Source: Nocardia elegans NBRC 108235 (GTDB lineage: Bacteria > Actinomycetota > Actinomycetes > Mycobacteriales > Mycobacteriaceae). Taken from it: a DNA stretch of 64,000 bases. Positions within the stretch are counted from its first letter, which is position 1. Every line of letters starts with the position of its first letter. Positions 10,032-17,836 of this stretch are shown here, in pieces. The notes beneath the pieces are model-generated. The model was not told the origin of the DNA. It did no database searches and saw only the letters and a program-made list of their open reading frames with translations. The stretch is from assembly GCF_001612845.1 (NCBI RefSeq), contig NZ_BDBF01000018.1:1-64000 (forward strand). The letters run 5' to 3'. The position numbers and the translations under genes were made by a program.

Positions 10032-10733
10032 ATGGCCGGAATCGAAGGCGCGGTCGCACTGGTGACGGGCGGGCAGCGGGGGCTCGGCAGAGCCTTCACC
10101 GACGAGCTGCTCAGGCGCGGCGCCGCCAAGGTCTACACCACCGCCCGCGCCCCGAAGGCCGCCCACGACCCCCGCGTCGAGCCGCTCGCCCTGGACGTCA
10201 CCGACGCCGATTCGGTCGCCGCCGCGGCATCGCGGGCCCGCGACGTCGAAATCGTGGTGAACAATGCCGGCGTTCTCCTCCCCGCACCGCTGCTGACCGC
10301 CGATATGGCCGACATCGTCACCACGTTCGACACCAACGTCTTCGGCCCGCTGCGGGTAGCTCAGGCATTCGCGCCGATTCTGGCGGACAACGGCGGCGGC
10401 GTCCTCATCGACATCCATTCGGTGCTGTCGTGGGCCGCGGGCGCGGCGGCCTACGGTGCGTCGAAGGCGGCGCTGTGGTCGCTGACCAATTCGCTGCGGC
10501 TGGAGCTGGCCGCACAGCGCACGCAGGTGGTCGGCGTCCATCTGGGATTCGCCGATACCGAGATGGTGCGGCGCCTCCCGGGCGACAAGCTCGCACCGAA
10601 CGTGGTGGCCGAGGCCGTCTTCGACGGCGTACTGCGCGGCGATACCGAAGTGCTGGTCGACGACGTCACGCGCGGCGTGAAGGCGGCACTGTCCGGCCCC
10701 GTCGAGGGCCTCGCACTGACCATCTCCCGCTGA
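10032..10733 (+). CDS. SDR-family NAD(P)-dependent oxidoreductase
   Basis: 233 residues, a classical short SDR. The cofactor-binding TGGQRGLG (12-19), NNAG (77-80), catalytic Ser130, Tyr141 and Lys145 (YGASK) are all present. AAGGACGAGAG gives a good ribosome binding site. It lies between the HxlR operators and a tautomerase gene 38 bases downstream, so it is probably induced when HxlR is released by a small electrophile or quinone. The substrate is unknown. Confidence 0.92.
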   Translation: MAGIEGAVALVTGGQRGLGRAFTDELLRRGAAKVYTTARAPKAAHDPRVEPLALDVTDADSVAAAASRARDVEIVVNNAGVLLPAPLLTADMADIVTTFDTNVFGPLRVAQAFAPILADNGGGVLIDIHSVLSWAAGAAAYGASKAALWSLTNSLRLELAAQRTQVVGVHLGFADTEMVRRLPGDKLAPNVVAEAVFDGVLRGDTEVLVDDVTRGVKAALSGPVEGLALTISR

Positions 10734-10771
10734 ACCCGTTACCGCACATCATCTTTCGAAGGGAATCACCG

Positions 10772-11197
10772 ATGCCACTGTGGCATGTCCACCACCCCGC
10801 CGACACCTATTCCGACGCCGACAAACAGGATTTCGCCCGGGACATCACCGCGCTGTACGCCTCCTTCGGCTTGCCGGAGTTCTACGTCGTCGTACTGTTC
10901 CAGGAAATCGAGGAGACGTCCTTCTTCGTCGGCGGGAAGCCGTCGAACAACACGGTGCGAATCGTCGTGGAACATCTCGCCCGCCATCTGGACGACCCGC
11001 AGATGCGCAAGCGATCGACGCAGCGGCTCAACTCGATCATGGAGCCCTACACCGGCGCGCGTGGATTGCACTGGGAATTCCACACCTACGAATCCCCGCG
11101 CGATCTGTGGATGATCGACGGACTGTTCCCACCGGACGCCGGTAGCGAGGCCGAACAGGCGTGGGCGCGCGCCAACGAGCCCATTCCCTACAGCTAG
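10772..11197 (+). CDS. Tautomerase-superfamily protein, cis-CaaD-like
   Basis: 141 residues with Pro directly after the initiator Met, the catalytic base of the tautomerase superfamily after Met removal. Length and pattern (early HHPADTYSDADKQDFARDIT, later FFVGGKPSNNTVRI) fit the trimeric cis-3-chloroacrylic acid dehalogenase-like group. By eye, the position of cis-CaaD His28 is a Tyr here, so true dehalogenase activity is doubtful and a tautomerase or promiscuous hydratase role is more likely. GAAGGG lies about 10 bases upstream. It is probably co-transcribed with the SDR. Confidence 0.82.
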   Translation: MPLWHVHHPADTYSDADKQDFARDITALYASFGLPEFYVVVLFQEIEETSFFVGGKPSNNTVRIVVEHLARHLDDPQMRKRSTQRLNSIMEPYTGARGLHWEFHTYESPRDLWMIDGLFPPDAGSEAEQAWARANEPIPYS

Positions 11198-11213
11198 CTC
11201 CCCACAACCGACG

Positions 11214-11238
11214 CCGCCCGGCGGGTCACGGCGGGCGG
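11214..11238. terminator. Weak hairpin between convergent genes
   Basis: CCGCCC and GGGCGG arms (6 bp) around a 13-base loop, between the tautomerase stop and the end of the converging VOC gene. Weak on its own; position is the main support. Confidence 0.35.
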
Positions 11239-11245
11239 TCGAAAT

Positions 11246-11671
11246 CTATTCGCCGCCGTACAGATTGATCATCCACGGCACCGAGAATTTGTCGGTGACC
11301 ATGCCGAACTGCTTCGCCCACTCGGTTTTGCCCAGCGGCATGGTGACCTGTCCGCCCGCGGACAACCCGGTGAAGATCCGTCCGGCCTCGGCCTCGTCGT
11401 CCACATCCAGGCAGACGCTGAACGGCACGTTGTCGTGGTTGATCTGCTGATCGGGCGGACAGTCCGACCCCATCAGCAGCTGATCCTCCCGCCAGGTCAA
11501 CGCGGCGTTGGCGATTCGCTTGCCCACCTCTTCGGGCAGGTTCCCGCCACCGCCGTCACCCATGTCGCGATAGCGGACCATCTGCAGTTCCCCGCCCAAT
11601 ACCGACTGATAGAAGGTGAATGCCTCCTCGGCATCACCGTCGAACAACAGATATGCGGTAGCCGACTTCAC
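11246..11671 (-). CDS. VOC-superfamily protein, PhnB/3-demethylubiquinone methyltransferase-like
   Basis: 141 residues of the PhnB-like group in the glyoxalase/bleomycin-resistance (VOC) superfamily: N-terminal TAYLLFDGDAEEAFTFYQSVLGGEL, central LLMGSDCP and C-terminal KFSVPWMINL. These proteins form beta-alpha-beta-beta-beta modules, and most have no known reaction. The gene stands alone, separated from the fadD gene upstream by a strong terminator. Confidence 0.88.
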   Translation of the reverse strand: MKSATAYLLFDGDAEEAFTFYQSVLGGELQMVRYRDMGDGGGGNLPEEVGKRIANAALTWREDQLLMGSDCPPDQQINHDNVPFSVCLDVDDEAEAGRIFTGLSAGGQVTMPLGKTEWAKQFGMVTDKFSVPWMINLYGGE

Positions 11672-11725
11672 GATTGCCTCCTCCGAAATGGATACGGGCC
11701 TATCGCGCCCATCGTCGCACGTCGA

Positions 11726-11769
11726 AACGCCGAACGGCCCGCCTTCGAGAAGGCGGGCCGTTCGGCGTT
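11726..11769 (-). terminator. Terminator after long-chain acyl-CoA synthetase gene
   Basis: Perfect 20-bp stem (11726-11745 with 11750-11769) and a CGAG loop, 9 bases beyond the fadD stop codon. Confidence 0.9.
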
Positions 11770-11778
11770 CGGGCGGGC

Positions 11779-13569
11779 TCAGCCGTAGATAGCCTCGACC
11801 TCGTCCGCGTAGTTCTTCATCACCACGTTGCGCTTGAGCGACATCTTCGGCGTCAGCTCACCGCTCTCCTCGGTCCAGTCGACCGGCAGGATGCGGGTCT
11901 TCTTGATCGCCTCCGCGTGCGAGACCAGCTTGTTGGTGTCCTTGACCGCCTTGTCGATCTCGGCGGTCAGTTCGGGCAGCTCGATCAGCTTCTCGATCGG
12001 GGTGTCCTCGGGCACGTTGTTGCGGGTCTTCCAGCCGGGCAGCGCCTCCGGGTCGAGGGTGATCAGCGCGCCGACGAACGGCTTGCCGTCGCCCACCACC
12101 ATCACCTGGCTGATCAGCGGATGCGAGCGCAGGGAATCCTCGAGCATCGCCGGGGAGACGTTCTTACCGCCGGCGGTGACGATGATTTCCTTCTTGCGGC
12201 CGGTGATCGTGATGAAGCCCTGCTCGTCGATCGCACCGAGATCGCCGGTCTTGAACCAGCCGTCGTCGAAGGCGTCCTCGGTGGCGGTCGGGTTGTTCCA
12301 GTACCCGGCGAAGACGACCGGGCCGCGCAGCAGCAACTCGCCGTCGTCGGCCACCTTGGCGGCGTGACCACCGAGCGGGCGGCCCACCGAGCCGACCTTC
12401 AAGTGCTCGGGGGTGTTCACCGAAACAGCGGCGGTGCTCTCGGTCAGGCCGTAGCCCTCGTAGATCGTGACGCCGATGCCGCGGAAGAAGTGGCCCAGCC
12501 GCGCGCCGAGGGGGCCGCCGCCGGAGACGGCGGACTTGCAGCGCCCGCCCATGGCCTCGCGCAGCTTGCCGTAGACCAGCTTGTCGAACACGGTGTGCTT
12601 GACCTTGAGCACCAGCCCCGGGCCGCCGTTGTCCAGCGCCTGGCTGTACTCCACGGCGGTGTCGGCGGCCAGATCGAAGATCTTGCCCTTGCCGCCGTCG
12701 TGCGCCTTCTGCTTGGCGCCGTTGAACACCTTCTCGAACACCCGCGGCACCGAGAGGATGAAGTCCGGCTTGTACTCGCCGAACTGCTCGACAAGCGTCG
12801 ACCAGTCGGCCGTGTGCGCGACGGTGACACCGGCGTCGAAGGCCGCCAGCGCGACCGCGCGGGCGAAGACGTGGGCCAGCGGCAGGAACAGCAGCGACCG
12901 GTGGCCCGGCTTGAGGAACTGCGGCATCGCGGCGCGGTCGGCAGCCGATTCGGCGTAGAGGTTGGCATGCGAGAGCATGACGCCCTTGGGCCGGCCGGTG
13001 GTGCCCGAGGTGTAGATCAGCGACGCCGGCGAGGCGGCCTCGACCTGCTTGCGGCGCTCGTGCACGACCTCGTCGCCGAGGTCCTTGCCGCGGGCGACCA
13101 GGGTGTCGATCGCGCCGTCGTCGATCACCAGCGGCTCGCCCAATTCGGGCAGACCGTCCTCGATCTCGGCGATGGTGGCCCGGTGCCGGGCGTTCTCGAC
13201 CACGATCAGCTTGGTGCCCGAATCCGAGAGGATCCAGCGCGCCTGTTCGGCGGAGGAGCTGTCGAAGATCGCGACGGTGCAGCCGCCGGCCGCCCAGATG
13301 GCGAAGTCCAGCACGACCCACTCGTACCGGGTGGAGGCCAGGATGGCGACCCGGTCGCCGAGTTCGATGCCCGAGGCGATCAGTCCCTTGGCCACCGCGG
13401 TGACGTGCTTCGCGAACTCCGCCGCGGTGACATCTGTCCAACCGCCCTTGCCGTCCGGCCTGTTGAACACCACCAGGCCGGGCGTGCGCTCGGCGTGCCG
13501 GAAGGCGCCATCGGACATATTGGCGTCTTCGGGGATGGTGTAGGTAGCCGGGACTTCGAACTCTCGCAT
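11779..13569 (-). CDS. fadD15: Long-chain fatty-acid-CoA ligase (FadD15 type)
   Basis: 596 residues, full length for the bacterial long-chain ACSL group. Visible motifs in order: P-loop LIYTSGTTGRPKGVML, YEGYGLTES, FKTGDLG, and the hinge and catalytic GRKKEIIVTAGGKNVSP. It activates free fatty acids to acyl-CoA through acyl-AMP at the membrane. M. tuberculosis FadD15 (Rv2187) is the closest named relative I recognise; exact orthology is inferred. Transcribed alone, with its own terminator, downstream of the esterase operon on the same strand. Confidence 0.9.
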   Translation of the reverse strand: MREFEVPATYTIPEDANMSDGAFRHAERTPGLVVFNRPDGKGGWTDVTAAEFAKHVTAVAKGLIASGIELGDRVAILASTRYEWVVLDFAIWAAGGCTVAIFDSSSAEQARWILSDSGTKLIVVENARHRATIAEIEDGLPELGEPLVIDDGAIDTLVARGKDLGDEVVHERRKQVEAASPASLIYTSGTTGRPKGVMLSHANLYAESAADRAAMPQFLKPGHRSLLFLPLAHVFARAVALAAFDAGVTVAHTADWSTLVEQFGEYKPDFILSVPRVFEKVFNGAKQKAHDGGKGKIFDLAADTAVEYSQALDNGGPGLVLKVKHTVFDKLVYGKLREAMGGRCKSAVSGGGPLGARLGHFFRGIGVTIYEGYGLTESTAAVSVNTPEHLKVGSVGRPLGGHAAKVADDGELLLRGPVVFAGYWNNPTATEDAFDDGWFKTGDLGAIDEQGFITITGRKKEIIVTAGGKNVSPAMLEDSLRSHPLISQVMVVGDGKPFVGALITLDPEALPGWKTRNNVPEDTPIEKLIELPELTAEIDKAVKDTNKLVSHAEAIKKTRILPVDWTEESGELTPKMSLKRNVVMKNYADEVEAIYG

Positions 13570-13621
13570 CGGTGCCCTTCCACGTGGTCTACTCGCCAGT
13601 AATTTACGCCAGCCGCAACGG

Positions 13622-13682
13622 CAGGTTCCGCCCGGCCGCCCGGTCGAGGATTTTCGACGTGGGTGCGGCCGGGCGGAACCTG
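13622..13682 (-). terminator. Terminator after the BVMO-SDR-esterase operon
   Basis: Perfect 18-bp arms (13622-13639 with 13665-13682) around a 25-base loop that itself holds a small GTCGA/TCGAC hairpin, 11 bases past the esterase stop. Confidence 0.85.
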
Positions 13683-13693
13683 TCCTACGGCTT

Positions 13694-14623
13694 CTATCCT
13701 ATGGATCCGGTTTGCGCTGGTTGCAGCGATTGACCGAGGAATCCCGCCAGTTCGCGCGCGGCGAGCGCGGCCGGCGCCACCAGCGACGCCTGCAACTGCG
13801 AGACGTGCCAGAGCCCGCGCGTCACCGAGAACTGCATCGGCACCTCCGCGGCCCGCAGCGCCGCCGCCAGGCGCACACACTGCGAATGTAGCAGCTCGCC
13901 CTCGTCGACCTGGACGTAGGTCGCGGGCAGCCCACCCAGGGACCCCAGCAGTGGCGCGTAGCCGGGATCCAGCGGATCGCCGTCGCCCAGATAGGCGGCG
14001 GCGCACAACCGCGACCACGCCCTGTTGACCACCAGATCCCGCTCGCGCGCCGGCAGCTCGTTCGGATCGGCCCACGGGGCGATCAAACCCAGTGCGGCGG
14101 GCCGCATTCCGTGCCGGTCACGCAACCGCAACGCCAGCGCGAGCGACAGGCCGCCGCCGGCGGAATCGCCCGCGACCGCGATCTGCTGCGGCGCGAGCCC
14201 GGTGGACACCAGCTCCAGGAAGGCCGCCTCGGCATCGTCGAGCGCGGCCGGATACGGATGTTCCGGCGCCAGCCGATAGTCCGGAACATAGACCGGACAA
14301 CCGATTTCGCGCGCCAGATGCGCCGCCAGCGACCGATGGGTCGCCGGCGACCCGATGGTGTACCCACCACCGTGCAGGTACAGCACCGCACCCGGGCCCT
14401 CGGCCGCGCCGGCGGTCACCCGCTCGGCGGGACGGCCGCCGAGCCGCATCCGATGCACCCGGGTACCGGCGGGCAGCGTCTGCAGCACCGAACCGGCGTC
14501 GAGCACGTGGCGCTGTGCCGCCCACGGCAGCCGGCTGTGCATAACGAACCGGAAGATCGGCCCGACGACGGCCCGCGCGACGGGCAGCGGCAGGGCCACG
14601 GATTTCGAAAAACCAGGCATCAC
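13694..14623 (-). CDS. Alpha/beta-hydrolase, hormone-sensitive-lipase family esterase
   Basis: 309 residues. HGGGY oxyanion motif at 84-88, nucleophile Ser154 in GDSAGGG, acid Asp240 (VDEGELL) and His273 (LWHVSQLQ) complete the triad. This is the LipR/LipN-like HSL family acting on short acyl esters. It is the third gene of an operon with an SDR (19 bases upstream) and a Baeyer-Villiger monooxygenase. Hydrolysing the ester made by the monooxygenase is the natural inferred task. The M. tuberculosis mymA cluster has the same three families. Confidence 0.9.
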   Translation of the reverse strand: MMPGFSKSVALPLPVARAVVGPIFRFVMHSRLPWAAQRHVLDAGSVLQTLPAGTRVHRMRLGGRPAERVTAGAAEGPGAVLYLHGGGYTIGSPATHRSLAAHLAREIGCPVYVPDYRLAPEHPYPAALDDAEAAFLELVSTGLAPQQIAVAGDSAGGGLSLALALRLRDRHGMRPAALGLIAPWADPNELPARERDLVVNRAWSRLCAAAYLGDGDPLDPGYAPLLGSLGGLPATYVQVDEGELLHSQCVRLAAALRAAEVPMQFSVTRGLWHVSQLQASLVAPAALAARELAGFLGQSLQPAQTGSIG

Positions 14624-14642
14624 AGTGAATTCCCGTCGCGAA

Positions 14643-15473
14643 TCAGGGCAGGAACCGGCTGTTGACGACGTTCGCGATGCGCTGATAGTAGGACGCGGTG
14701 GTGCGCACGAACAGATCGAGCGCCTTCGCCTCCCAGCCGATCAGCACGCGGCCGTGGCCCTTGCGCACGGCCTCGGTGATGGTCTGCGCGGCCATCTCCG
14801 GGGTGTGCAGCGCGAGCTGCTTGTCGAAGAACGAGGAGAACTTCTGGGCGTCGATCCCCTCGGCGTAGGTGGCGTTGCGCGCCACGGCGGTCTTGATACC
14901 GCCGGGATGGACGCAGGTCACCTTGACCGGATGCTTGCGCGCCATCATCTCCTGGCGCAGCGATTCGGTGAAGCCGCGCACCGCGAATTTGGCCGCGTTG
15001 TACGCACTCTGGCCCGGCACCGCGATCAGGCCGAACAGACTGGACACGTTGATCACGTGCCCGTCGCCGGATTCGATGAGGGCCGGCAGGAACGCCTTGG
15101 TGCCGTTGACGACGCCCCAGAAATCGACATCCATGATGCGCTCGATGTCTTTGAACTGGGAGTCGATCACCTCGCCGTGGAAGGCGATACCGGCGTTGTT
15201 GTAGATCTGGTGCACCACGCCGAAGTGCTTTTTCACCTCGTCGGCGTAGAGCAGCACCGCTTCACGCTCGGCCACGTTGAGCCGATCGGACTTCACCTGC
15301 GCACCCAGCGCCTCGACGCGGCGGACGGTTTCGGCCAGGCCCTCGGTATCGATGTCGGAGAGGGCTAGTTTCGCGCCCCGGCGGGCCAGATTCTCGGCCA
15401 GCGCACGGCCGATACCCGAGCCGGCGCCCGTGATCACACATACCTTGCCCGTGAAATAAGCGTCATTGCTCAC
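14643..15473 (-). CDS. SDR-family oxidoreductase (SadH-like)
   Basis: 276 residues. TGAGSGIG at 15-22, NNAG at 92-95, Ser145, Tyr158 and Lys162 are present. The GTG at 15473 forms a 4-base GTGA overlap with the monooxygenase stop, indicating translational coupling; any longer upstream reading would run into the neighbouring gene. Sequence pattern (YNNAGIAFHGEVIDSQFKDIERIMDVDFWGVV in parts) is like mycobacterial SadH (Rv3085). It probably interconverts an alcohol and the ketone used by the monooxygenase. Confidence 0.92.
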   Translation of the reverse strand: MSNDAYFTGKVCVITGAGSGIGRALAENLARRGAKLALSDIDTEGLAETVRRVEALGAQVKSDRLNVAEREAVLLYADEVKKHFGVVHQIYNNAGIAFHGEVIDSQFKDIERIMDVDFWGVVNGTKAFLPALIESGDGHVINVSSLFGLIAVPGQSAYNAAKFAVRGFTESLRQEMMARKHPVKVTCVHPGGIKTAVARNATYAEGIDAQKFSSFFDKQLALHTPEMAAQTITEAVRKGHGRVLIGWEAKALDLFVRTTASYYQRIANVVNSRFLP

Positions 15474-17089
15474 TGTGCTGCTACCACTTTCAGATCGGGA
15501 CCCGCGGCCCCGTCGGTCGATCGGGTCGTGTCGTATGCCGCGACGTCGAATTTCTCGGTCAGCTTGCGGAAGCGGAACGTGAAATCGGGCCACAGCGTGG
15601 TGTTGTTGCCGTGCTTGTCCAGATACCAGCTGGCACAACCACCGTTGAGCCAGACGCTGTTGGACATGCGATCCTGCAGATCGCGGTTGTAGCTGTCCTG
15701 CACGTCTTTCCTCACCTCGACCGTACGCAGGCCGCGCTGGTCGAAGGTGGCGATCGCGTCGGCGATGTAGTTGATCTGCGATTCGATCATGTACACCATC
15801 GAGGTGTGGCCGAGGCCGACGTTCGGGCCGAGCAGGAAGAACATGTTCGGGAAGTTGTGGATCGCCGCACCCTTGTAGCCCTGCTGCCCGATCTCGTCGA
15901 ACAGTTCGGTGAGCGTGCGGCCGTCGCGACCGGAGATCGTCTCGTACACCGGCGAATCGGTGACGTGGAATCCGGTCGCCACGATGAGCGCGTCGATCTC
16001 GCGTTCGGTGCCGTCGGCCGTGACGATGGAATTCGCGCGGATCTCACGGATGCCGTCGGTGACCACGTCGACGTTGTCGCGGCCGAGCGCCGGGTAGTAC
16101 TCGTTGGAGATCAGCATGCGCTTGCAGCCGATGCGGAAGTTCGGCGTGACCTTCTCCCGCAGCTGCGCGTCCGGCACCTCGAGCCGCAGCTTCAGCCGGG
16201 CCAGGCCCTCCAGCGCGAGCATGGCCGGCGGGAATTTCGCCAGGCCGACGACCTGCGTTTCGCGGGCGGCGTAGATGGCCGCGCGCGACAACTTCTGCAC
16301 GCCCGGAACGTATTTGAAGGCCAGGCGCTCGGGCAGGGTGTACGGGCGGTCGATCCGCGGCAGCAGCCACGGCGCGGTGCGCTGGTAGACGTCGAGATGG
16401 GCCACCTTCGGCGCGATCGACGGCACGATCTGGATGGCGGAGGCGCCGGTGCCGATCACCGCGACCCGCTTGCCGGTCAGATCCGCGTCGTGATCCCAGC
16501 GCGCGGAGTGGAAGATGCGGCCCCGGAAATCGTTGATGCCCTTGATATCCGGAAGATTCGGCTCGCACAGCGCGCCGACGGCGGAGACCAGGATATCGGC
16601 GGTGAACGCGCCCTTGCTGGTCTGCACCTCCCAGCGGGCTTGCTCCTCGTTCCACCGGGCGCCGGTCATCTCGCAGTCGAAGACGTGCTTGTCCCGCACG
16701 CCGTGACGGTCGGCCACGCCCTGGATGTAGGACTGGATCTCCGGCTGCTTGGAGAACGAGCGCGACCAGTTCGGATTGAGCGCGAACGAGTAGGAGTACA
16801 GCTGCGACGGCACATCGCAGGCGGCGCCGGGGTAGGTGTTGTCGCGCCAGGTACCGCCGACGTCGTTGCCGCGCTCGAGCACCAGGTAGTCGTCGCGACC
16901 CTGCTGGCTCAAACGGATGGCCAGGCCCAGGCCCGAGAATCCACTGCCGACGATCAACGTATGCACATGACGCGCCCCCGCTGCACTGCGGCTCCGCCCA
17001 TCACGGCCTTCGCGGCGCTCTCCGTGGTCACGCAAGCTACCGCCTCCGAGCGCGTCGCTACGGCCGTTGTCTGTAACCCTACGACTCAT
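15470..17089 (-). CDS. Flavin-containing Baeyer-Villiger monooxygenase (MymA-like)
   Basis: 539 residues. FAD site GSGFSG (48-53), the BVMO fingerprint FRGRIFHSARWD, and the NADPH site IGTGASA are all visible. It inserts oxygen next to a ketone, giving an ester or lactone, using NADPH, FAD and O2. First gene of the operon with the SDR and esterase. The 5' codons lie in a dispersed repeat (17030-17067), so residues 10-40 are repeat-encoded low-complexity sequence; an internal GTG at 16966, just before the FAD motif, is a plausible alternative start. A promoter with -35 TTGACT and -10 TAGGGT points at 17089. Confidence 0.92.
   Translation of the reverse strand: MSRRVTDNGRSDALGGGSLRDHGERREGRDGRSRSAAGARHVHTLIVGSGFSGLGLAIRLSQQGRDDYLVLERGNDVGGTWRDNTYPGAACDVPSQLYSYSFALNPNWSRSFSKQPEIQSYIQGVADRHGVRDKHVFDCEMTGARWNEEQARWEVQTSKGAFTADILVSAVGALCEPNLPDIKGINDFRGRIFHSARWDHDADLTGKRVAVIGTGASAIQIVPSIAPKVAHLDVYQRTAPWLLPRIDRPYTLPERLAFKYVPGVQKLSRAAIYAARETQVVGLAKFPPAMLALEGLARLKLRLEVPDAQLREKVTPNFRIGCKRMLISNEYYPALGRDNVDVVTDGIREIRANSIVTADGTEREIDALIVATGFHVTDSPVYETISGRDGRTLTELFDEIGQQGYKGAAIHNFPNMFFLLGPNVGLGHTSMVYMIESQINYIADAIATFDQRGLRTVEVRKDVQDSYNRDLQDRMSNSVWLNGGCASWYLDKHGNNTTLWPDFTFRFRKLTEKFDVAAYDTTRSTDGAAGPDLKVVAAQ
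17030..17067. repeat. Diverged copy of the 36-bp dispersed repeat inside the BVMO 5' end
   Basis: It shares ACGCA-GCT-CCGCCTCCG and CGTCGCT-CGG blocks with the exact pair at 41349 and 41424. Read on the minus strand it encodes GRSDALGGGSLR, the same phrase that the exact copies would encode. Confidence 0.6.
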
Positions 17090-17096
17090 GTATCAA

Positions 17097-17125
17097 ACCC
17101 TACGATCCTATTGAGCAGGAGTCAA
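17097..17125 (-). promoter_or_regulatory. Promoter of the BVMO operon
   Basis: On the minus strand, TTGACT (17120-17125), a 17-bp spacer and TAGGGT (17097-17102) make a good SigA-type promoter. The predicted start point is within a few bases of the ATG at 17089, so the transcript is nearly leaderless. The region is shared with the divergent TetR gene. Confidence 0.6.
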
Positions 17126-17158
17126 CAGTATTGACTACCGTTCAGTAGGATGGCAACC

Positions 17159-17809
17159 GTGAGTGACAACGGTCCCGGCACCAAACGGGTGCGGCTGAGC
17201 CCGGACGAACGCCGCGAACAGCTGGTGTCCCTGGGCGTGAAGATGCTGCGCGACCGCACGCTGGAGGACATTTCCATCGGGGAGATCGCGCGGCAGGCGG
17301 GAATCTCGCGCGGCCTGCTCTTCCACTATTTCGCCTCGAAACAGGATTTTCAGCGCGCCATCGTGCGCCGCGCCAACGAGGAACTACTCGCTCGCACCAT
17401 GCCCGACCGCAGCCTCGATCTGTACAGCATGCTGCGCGACGCGGTCGAACGCTACATCGATTACGTCAGCGAGAACCGAATCTCCTATCAGGGCCTGCTG
17501 CGCGGACCCGCCAGCGGCAGCCCCGAACTGATGGCCCTCGCCGACGCCACCCGCGATGCCATGGTGGACCGTATCCTCACCGAAACCCCGCTGACGGCAG
17601 ACGATCCCGAACTGCCGCGACTGCGCCTGGTCTTCCGAGGCTGGATCGCGTTCGTCGAGGAGACGACGCTGATCTGGTTGCGGGAGGAGCAGATCGGCCG
17701 TACCCAGTTGATCGACACCCTGGTCGGCGCACTGCCCGCGCTCGCCATGCATCCCGTGCTCACCGAATGGCTGGCCGGGTCGGCCGACGGCAATGTCCTG
17801 CCCGCGTGA
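17159..17809 (+). CDS. TetR-family transcriptional regulator
   Basis: 216 residues with an N-terminal TetR helix-turn-helix (ISIGEIARQAGISRGLLFHYFASKQDF in parts) and an all-helical ligand domain. The GTG at 17159 has AGGA 8 bases upstream; the ATG at 17150 overlaps that site and is less likely. It is divergent from the monooxygenase operon, which it probably represses; a CTAC-N6-GTAG inverted repeat (17135-17148) lies between the genes. In M. tuberculosis the mymA cluster is instead controlled by an AraC-type protein (VirS). Confidence 0.88.
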   Translation: MSDNGPGTKRVRLSPDERREQLVSLGVKMLRDRTLEDISIGEIARQAGISRGLLFHYFASKQDFQRAIVRRANEELLARTMPDRSLDLYSMLRDAVERYIDYVSENRISYQGLLRGPASGSPELMALADATRDAMVDRILTETPLTADDPELPRLRLVFRGWIAFVEETTLIWLREEQIGRTQLIDTLVGALPALAMHPVLTEWLAGSADGNVLPA

Positions 17810-17836
17810 TCCCGGCAGCGTGCCGCCCGTGTGATC

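Noticed and set aside
11674..13602. Long open frame antisense to the acyl-CoA synthetase gene
   Set aside because: It is the mirror frame of a well-conserved gene; its translation is Arg/Asp/Gly/His-rich with no motifs, as expected of shadow frames in GC-rich DNA.
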